The notes under the pieces: model-generated
Seen by the model: the letters and a program-made list of their open reading frames with translations, nothing else
Told to the model about the DNA's origin: nothing
Database searches by the model: none
Assembly (NCBI GenBank): GCA_022839105.1
Contig: JALHDH010000143.1
Location: 1 to 8,657 of the forward strand
DNA: 8,657 nucleotides
Source of the DNA: a bacterium
Lineage (GTDB): Bacteria; Vulcanimicrobiota; Xenobia; Xenobiales; Xenobiaceae
Direction: 5' to 3'
Position numbers and translations under genes: made by a program
In this document: positions 1 through 6,362 of the stretch, piece after piece
Layout of the letters: each line of letters begins with the position of its first letter
Position numbering within the stretch: the first letter of the stretch is position 1

Positions 1-316
1 CCACGACCAGGGTGGCCTGGAGTCCGGACAGGAGTCCCAGCATGGCGCGTCGGGCGCGGGGGTCGAGGTTGCTGGTCGGCTCGTCCAGGACCAGGATGGC
101 CGGCGCCATGGCCAGGCTGGCGGCCACGGGCAGGACCGCCAGGCTTCGTGCCAGCCAGAGCCCCAGGTGGACCTCGGCCTGGAGGGCGGCCACGAGCAGG
201 AATCCGAAGAGCGCGCCGGCCTCCGCCGGCTTCAGGGGGGACAGCAAGGCGATTCCACCGACCAGCACCAGCGTGGCCAGCATCCGGGCACGAGGGTCGG
301 AGTGGCGCAGGCTCAA
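1..316 (-). CDS. nikQ: In-frame NikQ (CbiQ-type) / NikO (CbiO-type) fusion remnant, cut by the window edge
   Basis: This is the third gene of the nickel ECF transporter locus. Residues 1 to about 62 look like the N-terminus of the membrane component CbiQ/NikQ, with HSDPRARMLATLVLVGG followed by hydrophobic segments up to about LARSLAVLP. From about residue 64 the same frame becomes the middle of an ABC ATPase, AASLAMAPAILVLDEPTSNLDP, which is Walker B (residues 74-79) and D-loop (81-86). The remainder of NikQ and the P-loop and LSGG signature of NikO are absent. The junction lies near 119-140. The chosen start is TTG at 314-316, which overlaps the nikR stop as TTGA and has AGG about 7 bases upstream; no in-frame ATG occurs before codon 12. 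Without Walker A it should not hydrolyse ATP. It could be a true deletion, a decaying gene or an assembly join. The C-terminus lies outside the window. Confidence 0.7.
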   Translation of the reverse strand, partial: MSLRHSDPRARMLATLVLVGGIALLSPLKPAEAGALFGFLLVAALQAEVHLGLWLARSLAVLPVAASLAMAPAILVLDEPTSNLDPRARRAMLGLLSGLQATLVV

Positions 317-726
317 GGCATGGCCTGTGTCGAGGTCAGGACCAGCCGGCCGTGCCGGACCCCCTTGGCCCCCAGAAGGGCGTCGGCGATGAGGCGGATC
401 GAGTCGGCCGGGCCGCGCAGCAGGAAGACCTCCAGGCAGGTGTGAGGGTCGAGGTGGACGTGGGTCGTGGCCACGATCTGCCGGCAGTGCTCGTGCTGGA
501 TCGAGTCCAGCTTCTCGGCCAGATCGCCGGAATGGTGATCGAAGACCATCGTCAGGGTGCCCACGACCTCGCGATCCGGCTCTTCCACCTCGGCTTCCAC
601 CAGGGCCCCTCGCACCAGGTCCCGCAGCGCCTCGGAGCGGTTGTGGCCTCGTCGGGCCACCAGTCGGTCGAAGCGGGCCAGGAGTTCGGGCTCCATGGTC
701 ACCCCGAATCGAACCAGGCCGGGCAT
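313..726 (-). CDS. nikR: Nickel-responsive transcriptional regulator NikR
   Basis: This 137-residue protein has the size and two-part layout of NikR. Residues 4-45 form the ribbon-helix-helix DNA-binding domain, including VRFGVTMEPELLARFDRL and the helix NRSEALRDLVRGAL. The rest is the ACT-like metal-sensing domain. The high-affinity nickel ligands of the E. coli protein (His76, His87, His89, Cys95) all have counterparts here: His78 in QHEH, His89 and His91 in TTHVHLD, and Cys97 in TCLEV. The protein should therefore bind Ni(II) and repress the adjacent transporter genes. It starts 11 bases after the nikMN stop, with GAGGGG about 7 bases before the ATG, and its stop overlaps the proposed TTG start of the next gene, so the three genes form one operon. 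The complete ligand set makes this call secure. Confidence 0.93.
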   Translation of the reverse strand: MPGLVRFGVTMEPELLARFDRLVARRGHNRSEALRDLVRGALVEAEVEEPDREVVGTLTMVFDHHSGDLAEKLDSIQHEHCRQIVATTHVHLDPHTCLEVFLLRGPADSIRLIADALLGAKGVRHGRLVLTSTQAMP

Positions 727-737
727 CCCGGGACCCC

Positions 738-1586
738 TCAGGCCTGCGCCCGGCGCCGAAGCGCCAGGGTCAGGCCATAGAGCATCACCCCGCTGACCAC
801 CAGCCCCAGGAAGCCTGCCGCGACGCCCGCCAGTCGGGGGCCTGGAAGACCTGGAACCTGGTAGTCCGGGAAGGGACTCTTCAGTGCGCTCCAGGCCGGA
901 AAGAGCTGTCCCAGGCCCTTTTCGAAGGAGACGTATTCCAGGCCATCCGGGCTGGCGCTGGCCAGGAAGGAGGCTCCGGCTGCGGCCAGGGCCAGGAGTC
1001 CCAGGACGACGGCCACGCTGGTCGCCTCTCCGCTTCCTTCGGGCTGGAGCAGGGCCGGTCGGACCCGGGAGAGCCAGGCGACCAGGCTGGCCGTGATCAG
1101 GCCTTCGCCCACCCCGATCAGGGCGTGCCAGAAGGCCATGGCGGCCCCCAGTTCGAGCAGGTGGGCCCGGCCCGAGAGGGCGATCTCCAGGGCTGCGGCC
1201 AGCGAGGCGGCCAGCACCGCCGTCCAGGCGGCCAGGAAGGCTCCCAGGACCTGGAAGGCGTGGCCGGGGAGACGGGTGGCCAGGCGATAGACGGTCCAGC
1301 CCAGGAACGGGGCGATCACCGCCATGTTCAGGATGTTGGCGCCCAGGGCGGTCAGGCCGCCGTCGCCGAAGAGAAGTGCCTGGACCACGAGCACCGCCGA
1401 CAGGACCAGGCAGGCCGGCCAGGGTCCCATCAGGATGCCGGCCAGGGCTCCTCCGCTGAAGTGTCCGCTGGTTCCCGCCGCTACGGGGAAGTTCAGCATC
1501 TGGAGGGCGAAGACGAGGGCGGCCAGGACCGCCATCAGGACGGTGCGGGAGGTCCTGGCTTCCAGCATTCCGTCGGGGATGTGCAT
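738..1586 (-). CDS. nikMN: Nickel ECF transporter substrate-binding component NikMN (CbiM family with C-terminal PDGLE domain)
   Basis: This 282-residue polytopic membrane protein captures Ni(II) (or Co(II)) for an energy-coupling-factor transporter. It begins MHIPDGMLEA, the family hallmark, in which the free N-terminus and His2 help bind the metal; for this reason ATG at 1584-1586 was preferred to an in-frame start 50 codons upstream. GGGAGG lies 6 bases before this ATG. CbiM/NikM motifs follow: GTSGHFSGGALAGILMGPWP (residues 38-57) and LLFGDGGLTALGANILNMAV (71-90). Residues 213-217 (PDGLE) and a final membrane helix (about 253-275) form a NikN/CbiN-like domain fused to NikM. NikR next door favours nickel over cobalt. 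The energising module that should follow is damaged, so the locus may be unable to drive transport unless ATPase and T components are encoded elsewhere. Confidence 0.9.
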   Translation of the reverse strand: MHIPDGMLEARTSRTVLMAVLAALVFALQMLNFPVAAGTSGHFSGGALAGILMGPWPACLVLSAVLVVQALLFGDGGLTALGANILNMAVIAPFLGWTVYRLATRLPGHAFQVLGAFLAAWTAVLAASLAAALEIALSGRAHLLELGAAMAFWHALIGVGEGLITASLVAWLSRVRPALLQPEGSGEATSVAVVLGLLALAAAGASFLASASPDGLEYVSFEKGLGQLFPAWSALKSPFPDYQVPGLPGPRLAGVAAGFLGLVVSGVMLYGLTLALRRRAQA

Positions 1587-1609
1587 GAGGGCCCTCCCGT
1601 TCTTCGCGG

Positions 1610-1636
1610 GTAGCACGAACGGTAGAAAAGTCGCAC
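1610..1636. promoter_or_regulatory. Possible NikR operator upstream of nikMN
   Basis: Two 7-base elements, GTAGCAC (1610-1616) and GTCGCAC (1630-1636), are separated by exactly 13 bases and lie 24-50 bases upstream of the nikMN start. The spacing equals that of the NikR sites described for several Deltaproteobacteria (GTGTTAC-N13/14-GTAACAC). The outer GT and AC bases are kept in both halves, but the inner bases match poorly and the two halves look more like direct than inverted repeats. Position and regulon logic support the call more than the sequence does. Confidence 0.3.
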
Positions 1637-1655
1637 GGATTGTCCGGAGTGCCAA
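1627..1655 (-). promoter_or_regulatory. Possible sigma-70-type promoter for the nikMN-nikR-nikQ operon
   Basis: Reading on the minus strand, TTGGCA (1655 to 1650, five of six matches to TTGACA) is followed after 17 bases by GACTTT (1632 to 1627). The latter is a weak -10 that keeps only the important second-position A and last T. It overlaps the possible NikR operator, as expected for repression, and transcription would begin about 35 bases before the nikMN start codon. This is a weak call made from hexamers alone. Confidence 0.27.
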
Positions 1656-1695
1656 GTCCTTCCCGGGGTCCGGGCGTCTCGCGGGAGCTCGGGGG

Positions 1696-3111
1696 TCAGG
1701 TCTCCAGGAAGTCTCGGGCCAGTTGCAGGCAGGCATGGACGTCGGCGAAGTCGCTGGCCAGGCCCAGCGAGACGCGGACGGCTCCGGCTCCGCGCGGATC
1801 CAGGCAGCGGCGCGCGTCCTGGCAGCCGGCGGCGCCAGCCGACTCGTCGATGCAGGCCTGCATCCGATCGGCGGTGATCCCCAGGGCCAGTTCGCCTGCC
1901 CCGGGATTGCAGAAGCAGCCGGTTCTCAGCGAGATCCTCCGGGCCGCCGCCCGTCGCTCGACGTCCAGGTGATCGATCTGTTCGCCGTGGGGGTCCTGGA
2001 AGTTCAGGGCCAGGGTGGCGCCACGGTCCTGCATGTCCGTCGGGCCATAGAACCGGACCAGGGGGGTGCCATTGGCGTGTCGCAGGGGAAGAAGTTCCTC
2101 CAGGAGCCAGGAGGTCAGGATGCCGGTGCGCAGGCCCAGGGTCTGGTAGCCCACCTTCTCGAGAAGGTCCAGGCCTGACTCGACGGCGGGGATGCTCAAG
2201 AAGTTCAGCGTTCCGTCCTCGAAGCACGCAGGGGCCGAGGCGGGCAGGTGGCAGTCGGCCTGCACCGAGGCCAGCGCGATGGTGCCACCCGCGAACCAGG
2301 GGCGGTGCAGCTTGCCCAGGGCGGCCCGTCGCGCCAGCAGGGCCCCGACGCCCGTCGGGTAGCCGAACATCTTGTAGAAGGAGAGGCACACGAAGTCCGG
2401 GTGCCAGCGTGAGAGGTCCAGGAGGGCCGTGGGCACGAAGGCTGCGGCGTCCAGGAGGACATCCCAGCCCAGTTCCTGGGCGCGCGGGATCCATTCCAGG
2501 GGATGGCGCACCCCCGAGAAGTTCGACTGGGCCGGGAAGGCGAAGAGGTTGTGGCCGTCGTGTCGTGCCTGGGCCAGATGCTCCTCCAGATCCTCCTCAC
2601 GCACCCGCAGGTCCTGGGTGCCGATCGGCAGGTAGAGGGTCCGGGCTCCGCGCACGCGGTCGAATTCGCGGATCCCGTTGACCGAATTGTGGTTGTCGAA
2701 GGTCAGCAGGAAGCGATCCCCGGCCTGGAAGGGATAGGCCTCGCCCACCAGCTTCAGGGCGTGGCTGGCGTTGGAGGTGAAGACCAGGGCATACTCCCCC
2801 GGATCGGCCCGAAAGAATTCGAGAATCCTGGAACGGCAGCGCTCGACCCCTTCGGTGCTGGCGCGGGAAGCCGGGTTCTCGGAGTGCGGGTTTCCCAGGA
2901 CCGAGGACTGCAGCCACTCGGCCTGTCGCTGGACCAAGGTCTCGGGATACAGTCCGCTTCCCGTGTAGTCCAGGTAGACCGCCCCGCTGCGATCGAGCCG
3001 CGAGAACTCCCTGCGGCGCAGCTCGTCGAGAAATGCCGTCCGGGGATAGAGCGGGTAGCGTTGCAGAAAAGCCTGGAAGACCTCTTGGGGGACCTTGGGA
3101 TTCGTCTCCAT
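1696..3111 (-). CDS. PLP-dependent class V aminotransferase-fold enzyme, molybdenum cofactor sulfurase (NifS-like domain) family
   Basis: The 471-residue protein matches the N-terminal NifS-like domain of eukaryotic Moco sulfurases over its whole length and lacks their C-terminal MOSC domains. Landmarks are YLDYTGSGLYPE (46-57), GNPHSENPAS (73-82), FTSNASHALKLVGEA (111-125), DNHNSVNGIREF (139-150, His141 expected to stack on PLP), FAFPAQSNFSG (190-200), Asp221 in LLDAAAF, the Schiff-base lysine Lys247 in SFYKMFGYPTG, and LRTGCFCNPGAG (395-406). Cys399 and Cys401 lie at the loop that carries the persulfide cysteine in Moco sulfurase, so a cysteine desulfurase or sulfur-transfer role is plausible. 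The bacterial stand-alone family has no settled function, and no molybdoenzyme gene is visible nearby. An in-frame TAA just upstream fixes ATG 3111 as the first usable start; its ribosome site is poor. It is divergent from korD, and a 109-base spacer separates it from nikMN. Confidence 0.85.
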   Translation of the reverse strand: METNPKVPQEVFQAFLQRYPLYPRTAFLDELRRREFSRLDRSGAVYLDYTGSGLYPETLVQRQAEWLQSSVLGNPHSENPASRASTEGVERCRSRILEFFRADPGEYALVFTSNASHALKLVGEAYPFQAGDRFLLTFDNHNSVNGIREFDRVRGARTLYLPIGTQDLRVREEDLEEHLAQARHDGHNLFAFPAQSNFSGVRHPLEWIPRAQELGWDVLLDAAAFVPTALLDLSRWHPDFVCLSFYKMFGYPTGVGALLARRAALGKLHRPWFAGGTIALASVQADCHLPASAPACFEDGTLNFLSIPAVESGLDLLEKVGYQTLGLRTGILTSWLLEELLPLRHANGTPLVRFYGPTDMQDRGATLALNFQDPHGEQIDHLDVERRAAARRISLRTGCFCNPGAGELALGITADRMQACIDESAGAAGCQDARRCLDPRGAGAVRVSLGLASDFADVHACLQLARDFLET

Positions 3112-3155
3112 GGGAGGTTCTTACGCCATGGGGGTGGGGTCCGACCTTCCCGGAA

Positions 3156-3171
3156 GATGATTTGGATCATC
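3156..3171. promoter_or_regulatory. FNR/CRP-type palindromic operator candidate in the divergent spacer
   Basis: GATGAT-TTGG-ATCATC is a perfect 6-4-6 inverted repeat whose core, TGAT-N4-ATCA, is the core of the FNR/DNR consensus (TTGAT-N4-ATCAA), differing only at the outermost base on each side. It is the most AT-rich stretch of an otherwise GC-rich spacer. Its centre (3163.5) lies exactly 41.5 bases from a putative start at 3205, which has a TATAAT-like hexamer at -12 to -7. The site would thus activate the kor operon and not the divergent PLP enzyme gene, where no matching -10 is seen. Confidence 0.5.
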
Positions 3172-3192
3172 CTGGTGGGCCTCGAGGTGGCC

Positions 3193-3198
3193 TTTGAT
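3193..3198 (+). promoter_or_regulatory. Putative -10 element of the korDABG promoter
   Basis: TTTGAT matches TATAAT at four of six positions. It sits where the -10 should be if a Crp/Fnr-family activator bound at 3156-3171 were centred at -41.5 (class II arrangement). The predicted start, near 3205, leaves a leader of about 150 bases before korD. No good -35 exists, which fits activator dependence. Confidence 0.4.
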
Positions 3199-3251
3199 GG
3201 GACGGGAGAAGGCCGAAGCAGTGGAACACCCGGTACCTTCCCGGGATTTCG

Positions 3252-3268
3252 GGCTCCTCGGAGGAGCC
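3252..3268 (+). other. Strong hairpin in the korD leader
   Basis: GGCTCCTC (3252-3259) and GAGGAGCC (3261-3268) are perfect complements separated by one base, giving a stable GC-rich stem in the leader RNA, with a pyrimidine-rich TTCCCTCCT run directly after it. A smaller stem (cccgg / ccggg) occurs just upstream. No U-tract typical of an intrinsic terminator follows, and no known riboswitch class was recognised, so a regulatory role is only possible. Confidence 0.35.
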
Positions 3269-3354
3269 TTCCCTCCTGCAGCCGAACTACCCGCATTCAC
3301 CTGCCCTCCCGGCCTTCGGCGCCGGGGCGGGCACAAGCCTGGAGCTGGAGTTTC

Positions 3355-3639
3355 GTGGAACAGCACGATACCATCATCACCGGGACCTATCCGCAGAAGG
3401 TCACCGAAGAACTCGAAGAGTCCCTTCAGAATCCGAACCCCGAGCACCCCGTGGTCGTGGTGCAGGCATGGTGCAAGAGCTGCGGCCTGTGCGTGGAGAT
3501 CTGTCCCCGCCAGGTCCTGTCTACGGAGGGCCGTGGCAGGGTGCAGGTCGTCGCGCCCGAGCGCTGCACGAGTTGCGGCATGTGCGAGATGGTCTGCCCG
3601 GATTTTGCCCTGGTCGTCGGGACCATCGAGCGGGAGTAG
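3355..3639 (+). CDS. korD: 2-oxoacid:ferredoxin oxidoreductase delta subunit (KorD-like), 2[4Fe-4S] ferredoxin
   Basis: This 94-residue protein carries two classical [4Fe-4S] motifs, CKSCGLCVEICP (residues 40-51) and CTSCGMCEMVCP (71-82). It would pass electrons from the catalytic KorAB core to soluble ferredoxin. The start is inferred as GTG at 3355-3357, because the sequence becomes family-like only after this point (EQHDTIITGTYPQ) and GGAG-type ribosome sites lie just upstream (3341-3350). The frame is open much further upstream, but that part is not ferredoxin-like and overlaps the opposite-strand PLP gene. The stop is three bases before korA. The N-terminal 35 residues lack cysteine and are longer than in a minimal ferredoxin, which is common for delta subunits. 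Confidence 0.85.
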   Translation: MEQHDTIITGTYPQKVTEELEESLQNPNPEHPVVVVQAWCKSCGLCVEICPRQVLSTEGRGRVQVVAPERCTSCGMCEMVCPDFALVVGTIERE

Positions 3640-3642
3640 GGA

Positions 3643-4875
3643 ATGCAGGAGACCACCACCGAGATCCGTTTCGCTTCGCCCAAGCGCTATATCGAAGAGA
3701 GCCTGATCTTCAAGAAGAGCCAGTTGGGAGAGGTGGGCTTCCTCTCCGGGAACGAGGCTTGTGCCTATGGGGCGCTGGCCGCAGGACTGAGCTTCTATGC
3801 CGGCTATCCGATCACGCCCTCGACCGAGATCGCCGAGATCCTCTCCTACCGGATGCCGGCCCTGGGGCGGGTCTTCATCCAGATGGAGGACGAGATCGCC
3901 AGCATGGGCGCCATCATCGGCGCCTCGCTGACCGGGCGCAAGTCCATGACCGCCACCAGCGGTCCGGGCTTCTCGCTGATGCAGGAGAATCTGGGCTATG
4001 CCTGCATCGCCGAGGTGCCCTGCGTGGTCGTCAACGTCCAGCGCGGGGGGCCCAGCACGGGTTCGCCCACCAGCCCGGCCCAGGGCGACCTGATGCAGGC
4101 CCGCTGGGGGACCCACGGCGACCACCCGATCATCGCCCTGTACCCCGCCTCGGTCCAGGAAGCCTTCGAATTGACCATGGTCGCCTTCAACCTGGCCGAG
4201 AAGTACCGCACCCCGGTCGTCTTCTTGATGGATGAGGTGATCGGGCATATGCGGGAGAAGGTCGTCTTCCCCAAAGAGGGCCAGATCCCCGTGCTGGAGC
4301 GGCGCAAGCCTCCCAAGGGCCTGGAGAGGTTTCAGCCCTTCGCCGAGGACGGCGGGCTGGTTCCGCCCATGGCCGCCTTCGGCGAGGGCTACCGCTACCA
4401 TGTCACGGGTCTTCACCACGACCCTGCCGGTTATCCGACCCTCCGTCCCGACGAGATCAACCGCTGGTTCGAACGGGTCTTCGCCAAGATCGAGCAGAAC
4501 CTGGATGAGATCCTGCTCTACCGGGAGGAGGACCTCGAGGACGCCGAGACCGTGGTGGTCTCCTGCGGCATCACGGCTCGTTCGGCCCGTGCGGCGGCCC
4601 GTTCGGCCCGCGCCCGGGGGCAGAAGGTGGGGACCTTGACCCTCCAGACCATCTGGCCCTTCCCCGAGAAGGTGCTCAGGCAACTGGGCTCGCGGGTGCG
4701 CCGGATCCTGGTCCCCGAGCTGAATCGGGGTCAGTTGATCCTCGAGATCCAGCGCTGCGTCCGCAACCCCGAGGTCGAGATCCGGGGCATCAACCGACTG
4801 GACGGAGGTGTGATCACCCCGGCCCAGATCCTGGAGAAGCTTGAGGAGAGGTCATGGCCAGGAAACTCCCACTGA
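3643..4875 (+). CDS. korA: 2-oxoacid (2-oxoglutarate):ferredoxin oxidoreductase alpha subunit
   Basis: This 410-residue subunit contains the pyrimidine-binding domain of the thiamine enzyme and a C-terminal transketolase-C-like domain. Typical KorA motifs are GNEACAYGALAAGLSFYAGYP (start at residue 36), YPITPSTEIAEIL (55-67), TSGPGFSLMQENLGYA (105-120), VQRGGPSTGSPT (132-143) and QGDLMQARWGTHGDHP (147-162). The C-terminal domain includes ETVVVSCGITARSARAA (302-318) and ILVPELNRGQL (355-365). The enzyme oxidatively decarboxylates a 2-oxoacid with CoA to acyl-CoA and reduces ferredoxin, or runs in reverse in reductive TCA metabolism. About 30 residues precede the usual KorA N-terminus; ATG 3643 has GGAG six bases upstream, so the extension is probably real. 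It overlaps korB by 22 bases. 2-Oxoglutarate is the likely substrate, though the family also includes other 2-oxoacid enzymes. Confidence 0.93.
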   Translation: MQETTTEIRFASPKRYIEESLIFKKSQLGEVGFLSGNEACAYGALAAGLSFYAGYPITPSTEIAEILSYRMPALGRVFIQMEDEIASMGAIIGASLTGRKSMTATSGPGFSLMQENLGYACIAEVPCVVVNVQRGGPSTGSPTSPAQGDLMQARWGTHGDHPIIALYPASVQEAFELTMVAFNLAEKYRTPVVFLMDEVIGHMREKVVFPKEGQIPVLERRKPPKGLERFQPFAEDGGLVPPMAAFGEGYRYHVTGLHHDPAGYPTLRPDEINRWFERVFAKIEQNLDEILLYREEDLEDAETVVVSCGITARSARAAARSARARGQKVGTLTLQTIWPFPEKVLRQLGSRVRRILVPELNRGQLILEIQRCVRNPEVEIRGINRLDGGVITPAQILEKLEERSWPGNSH

Positions 4876-5717
4876 TCCACCGCTACCTGAGGAAGGACAA
4901 GAAGTTCCCCACCGTCTGGTGCCCGGGATGCGGGATCGGCGTGGTTCTGGGCAGCTTGATCCGGGCCATCCACAACTCCGGCCTCTCGAAGGACGACGTG
5001 GTGCTGGTCTCGGGGATCGGTTGCACCGGGCGGATGCCCGTGTACGTCGACTTCAACACCCTTCACACGACCCATGGCCGGGCCCTGACCTTCGCCAGCG
5101 GGGTGCGCCTGGCCAACCCCAAGCTCAAGGTGATCACCGTGATGGGAGATGGCGATGCCATCGCCATCGGAGGGAACCACTTCATCCACGCCTGCCGGCG
5201 CAACATCGAGATCACCGCCATCGTGGTGAACAACTTCATCTACGGGATGACGGGCGGGCAGTTCTCTCCCACCACCCCCACCGGGGACATCTCGGCCACC
5301 AGTCCTTTCGGGAACATCGCCCAGTCGGTGGACATCTGCGAGCTGGCCCGGGACTGCGGGGCTTCGTATGTGGCTCGAAGCACGATCTACCACGTCAACG
5401 AGATGGAGAAGCAGATCGCGCGGGCGGTGACCACCTCCGGGTTCTCGGTGGTGGAGGTTCTCAGCACCTGCTACTCGCGTTACGGCAAGCTCAACCAGAA
5501 GGGCTCTCCGCGCGAGATGTTCCGCGCCCTGAAGGACCAGACCGTTCCCATCGCCAAGGCGGACGGGGACGGGCGCATCAGTCGGGGAGTCTTCATCGAT
5601 CGGGCCGAGGCGGCCTATTCGGACACCTACCAGACCATCGTGGCCAAGGCCCGGGAGCACGATGGCGGCGAGCCCCTGCCGCTTCTGAACCCGACCCGGC
5701 CGGGAGGGACCCCATGA
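4854..5717 (+). CDS. korB: 2-oxoacid (2-oxoglutarate):ferredoxin oxidoreductase beta subunit, TPP-binding
   Basis: This 287-residue subunit binds the diphosphate of thiamine diphosphate and an iron-sulfur cluster. The TPP motif spans GDGDAIAIGGNHF (98-110) to the paired asparagines 126-127 in IVVNNFIYGMTGGQFSPTT. Cluster cysteines are expected at Cys23 and Cys26 in WCPGCG, Cys57 in GIGCTGR and Cys206 in STCYSRYG, all present in normal context. Together with KorA it forms the catalytic core, in the cytoplasm. The start ATG lies inside the 3' end of korA and is preceded by GAGGAGAGG, and its stop overlaps the korG start as ATGA, which indicates translational coupling. Length and motifs are ordinary for the family and nothing is missing. 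Confidence 0.94.
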   Translation: MARKLPLIHRYLRKDKKFPTVWCPGCGIGVVLGSLIRAIHNSGLSKDDVVLVSGIGCTGRMPVYVDFNTLHTTHGRALTFASGVRLANPKLKVITVMGDGDAIAIGGNHFIHACRRNIEITAIVVNNFIYGMTGGQFSPTTPTGDISATSPFGNIAQSVDICELARDCGASYVARSTIYHVNEMEKQIARAVTTSGFSVVEVLSTCYSRYGKLNQKGSPREMFRALKDQTVPIAKADGDGRISRGVFIDRAEAAYSDTYQTIVAKAREHDGGEPLPLLNPTRPGGTP

Positions 5718-6283
5718 TCGAGCGATACGAGATCCGGCTGGCTGGTGAGGGAGGACAGGGGCTGATCCTCTCGGGTCTGCTCCTGGCTGCGGCCGTCGCC
5801 GTCTTCGACGAGCGCAACGCCGTGCAGACCCAGAGCTATACCCCCCTGGTCCGTGGAGCCCCGAGCCGCTCCGAGATCGTGATCTCGGATGGCGTGATCG
5901 ACTTCCCCGAGGTGATCGCGGCCGATTGCCTGGTGGCCCTCTCGCCTGGCGCCTTCCGGGACTTCTCCGACGCGGTGAAGTCCGAAGGCAGGATCCTGGT
6001 GGATTCGGAGCTGGTGAGCCTGGACGGCGTCCAGCCCCGGGCCCAGGTCCTGGGCCTGCCCTTCACCCGCCTGGCCCGCGAGAAGGTGGGCAAGAGCCTG
6101 GCCGCCAGCACGGTGGCCCTGGGGGCCCTGGCCGAGCTGACCCACATCGTCCGGCTCTCCTCCCTGGAGGAGGCCGTCCGGATGCGGGCTCCTCAGGGGA
6201 CCGAGGAACTCAACCTGCGGGCATTGAAGGTGGGAGCCGAGGCGGCGCGTGAACTGGCTGCGGTGGGTCGGGCATCTGCCTGA
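5714..6283 (+). CDS. korG: 2-oxoacid:ferredoxin oxidoreductase gamma subunit
   Basis: This 189-residue protein belongs to the pyruvate/ketoisovalerate oxidoreductase gamma family. It has the N-terminal glycine-rich motif LAGEGGQGLILSG (residues 9-21) and the family signature in slightly divergent form, QSYTPLVRGAPSRSEIVIS; many relatives have QSYGPEARGG here. It is the fourth subunit of the KorDABG complex (also called korC) and probably contributes to CoA binding and assembly. The start ATG overlaps the korB stop (ATGA), with GGGAGG 7 bases upstream; the frame is also open further 5' but there it only shadows korB. An 80-base gap follows before the regulator gene, without an obvious terminator. 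Confidence 0.9.
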   Translation: MIERYEIRLAGEGGQGLILSGLLLAAAVAVFDERNAVQTQSYTPLVRGAPSRSEIVISDGVIDFPEVIAADCLVALSPGAFRDFSDAVKSEGRILVDSELVSLDGVQPRAQVLGLPFTRLAREKVGKSLAASTVALGALAELTHIVRLSSLEEAVRMRAPQGTEELNLRALKVGAEAARELAAVGRASA

Positions 6284-6362
6284 CCTTCCGGATCCGGTTT
6301 CGTCGAAGGGAGCAAGCGGGTCGTCGTTGTGTGGGGAAGTTGTTCACGGGGGAGGCTGAATC

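Noticed and set aside
1536..2494. A 319-codon minus-strand frame overlapping nikMN and the PLP enzyme
   Set aside because: It is out of frame with both well-supported genes and has the Pro/Arg/Gly-rich composition of a frame shadow.
3194..3354. Open frame in the korD leader (GREKAEAVEHPVPSRDFG...) as a possible leader peptide gene
   Set aside because: It runs on out of frame through korD, lacks a ribosome site and has no recognisable composition; the frame is open because of high GC content.
3121..4683. A 520-codon open frame on the minus strand opposite korD and korA
   Set aside because: Its sequence is low-complexity and Gly/Arg/Leu/Asp-rich, with no family resemblance, and it lies entirely antisense to korD/korA, which have clear motifs. 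It is a by-product of GC-rich codon usage.
6291..6300. CCGGATCCGG palindrome after korG as a terminator
   Set aside because: It is self-complementary without a loop and has only a short T-run after it, so it would not form a good terminator hairpin.
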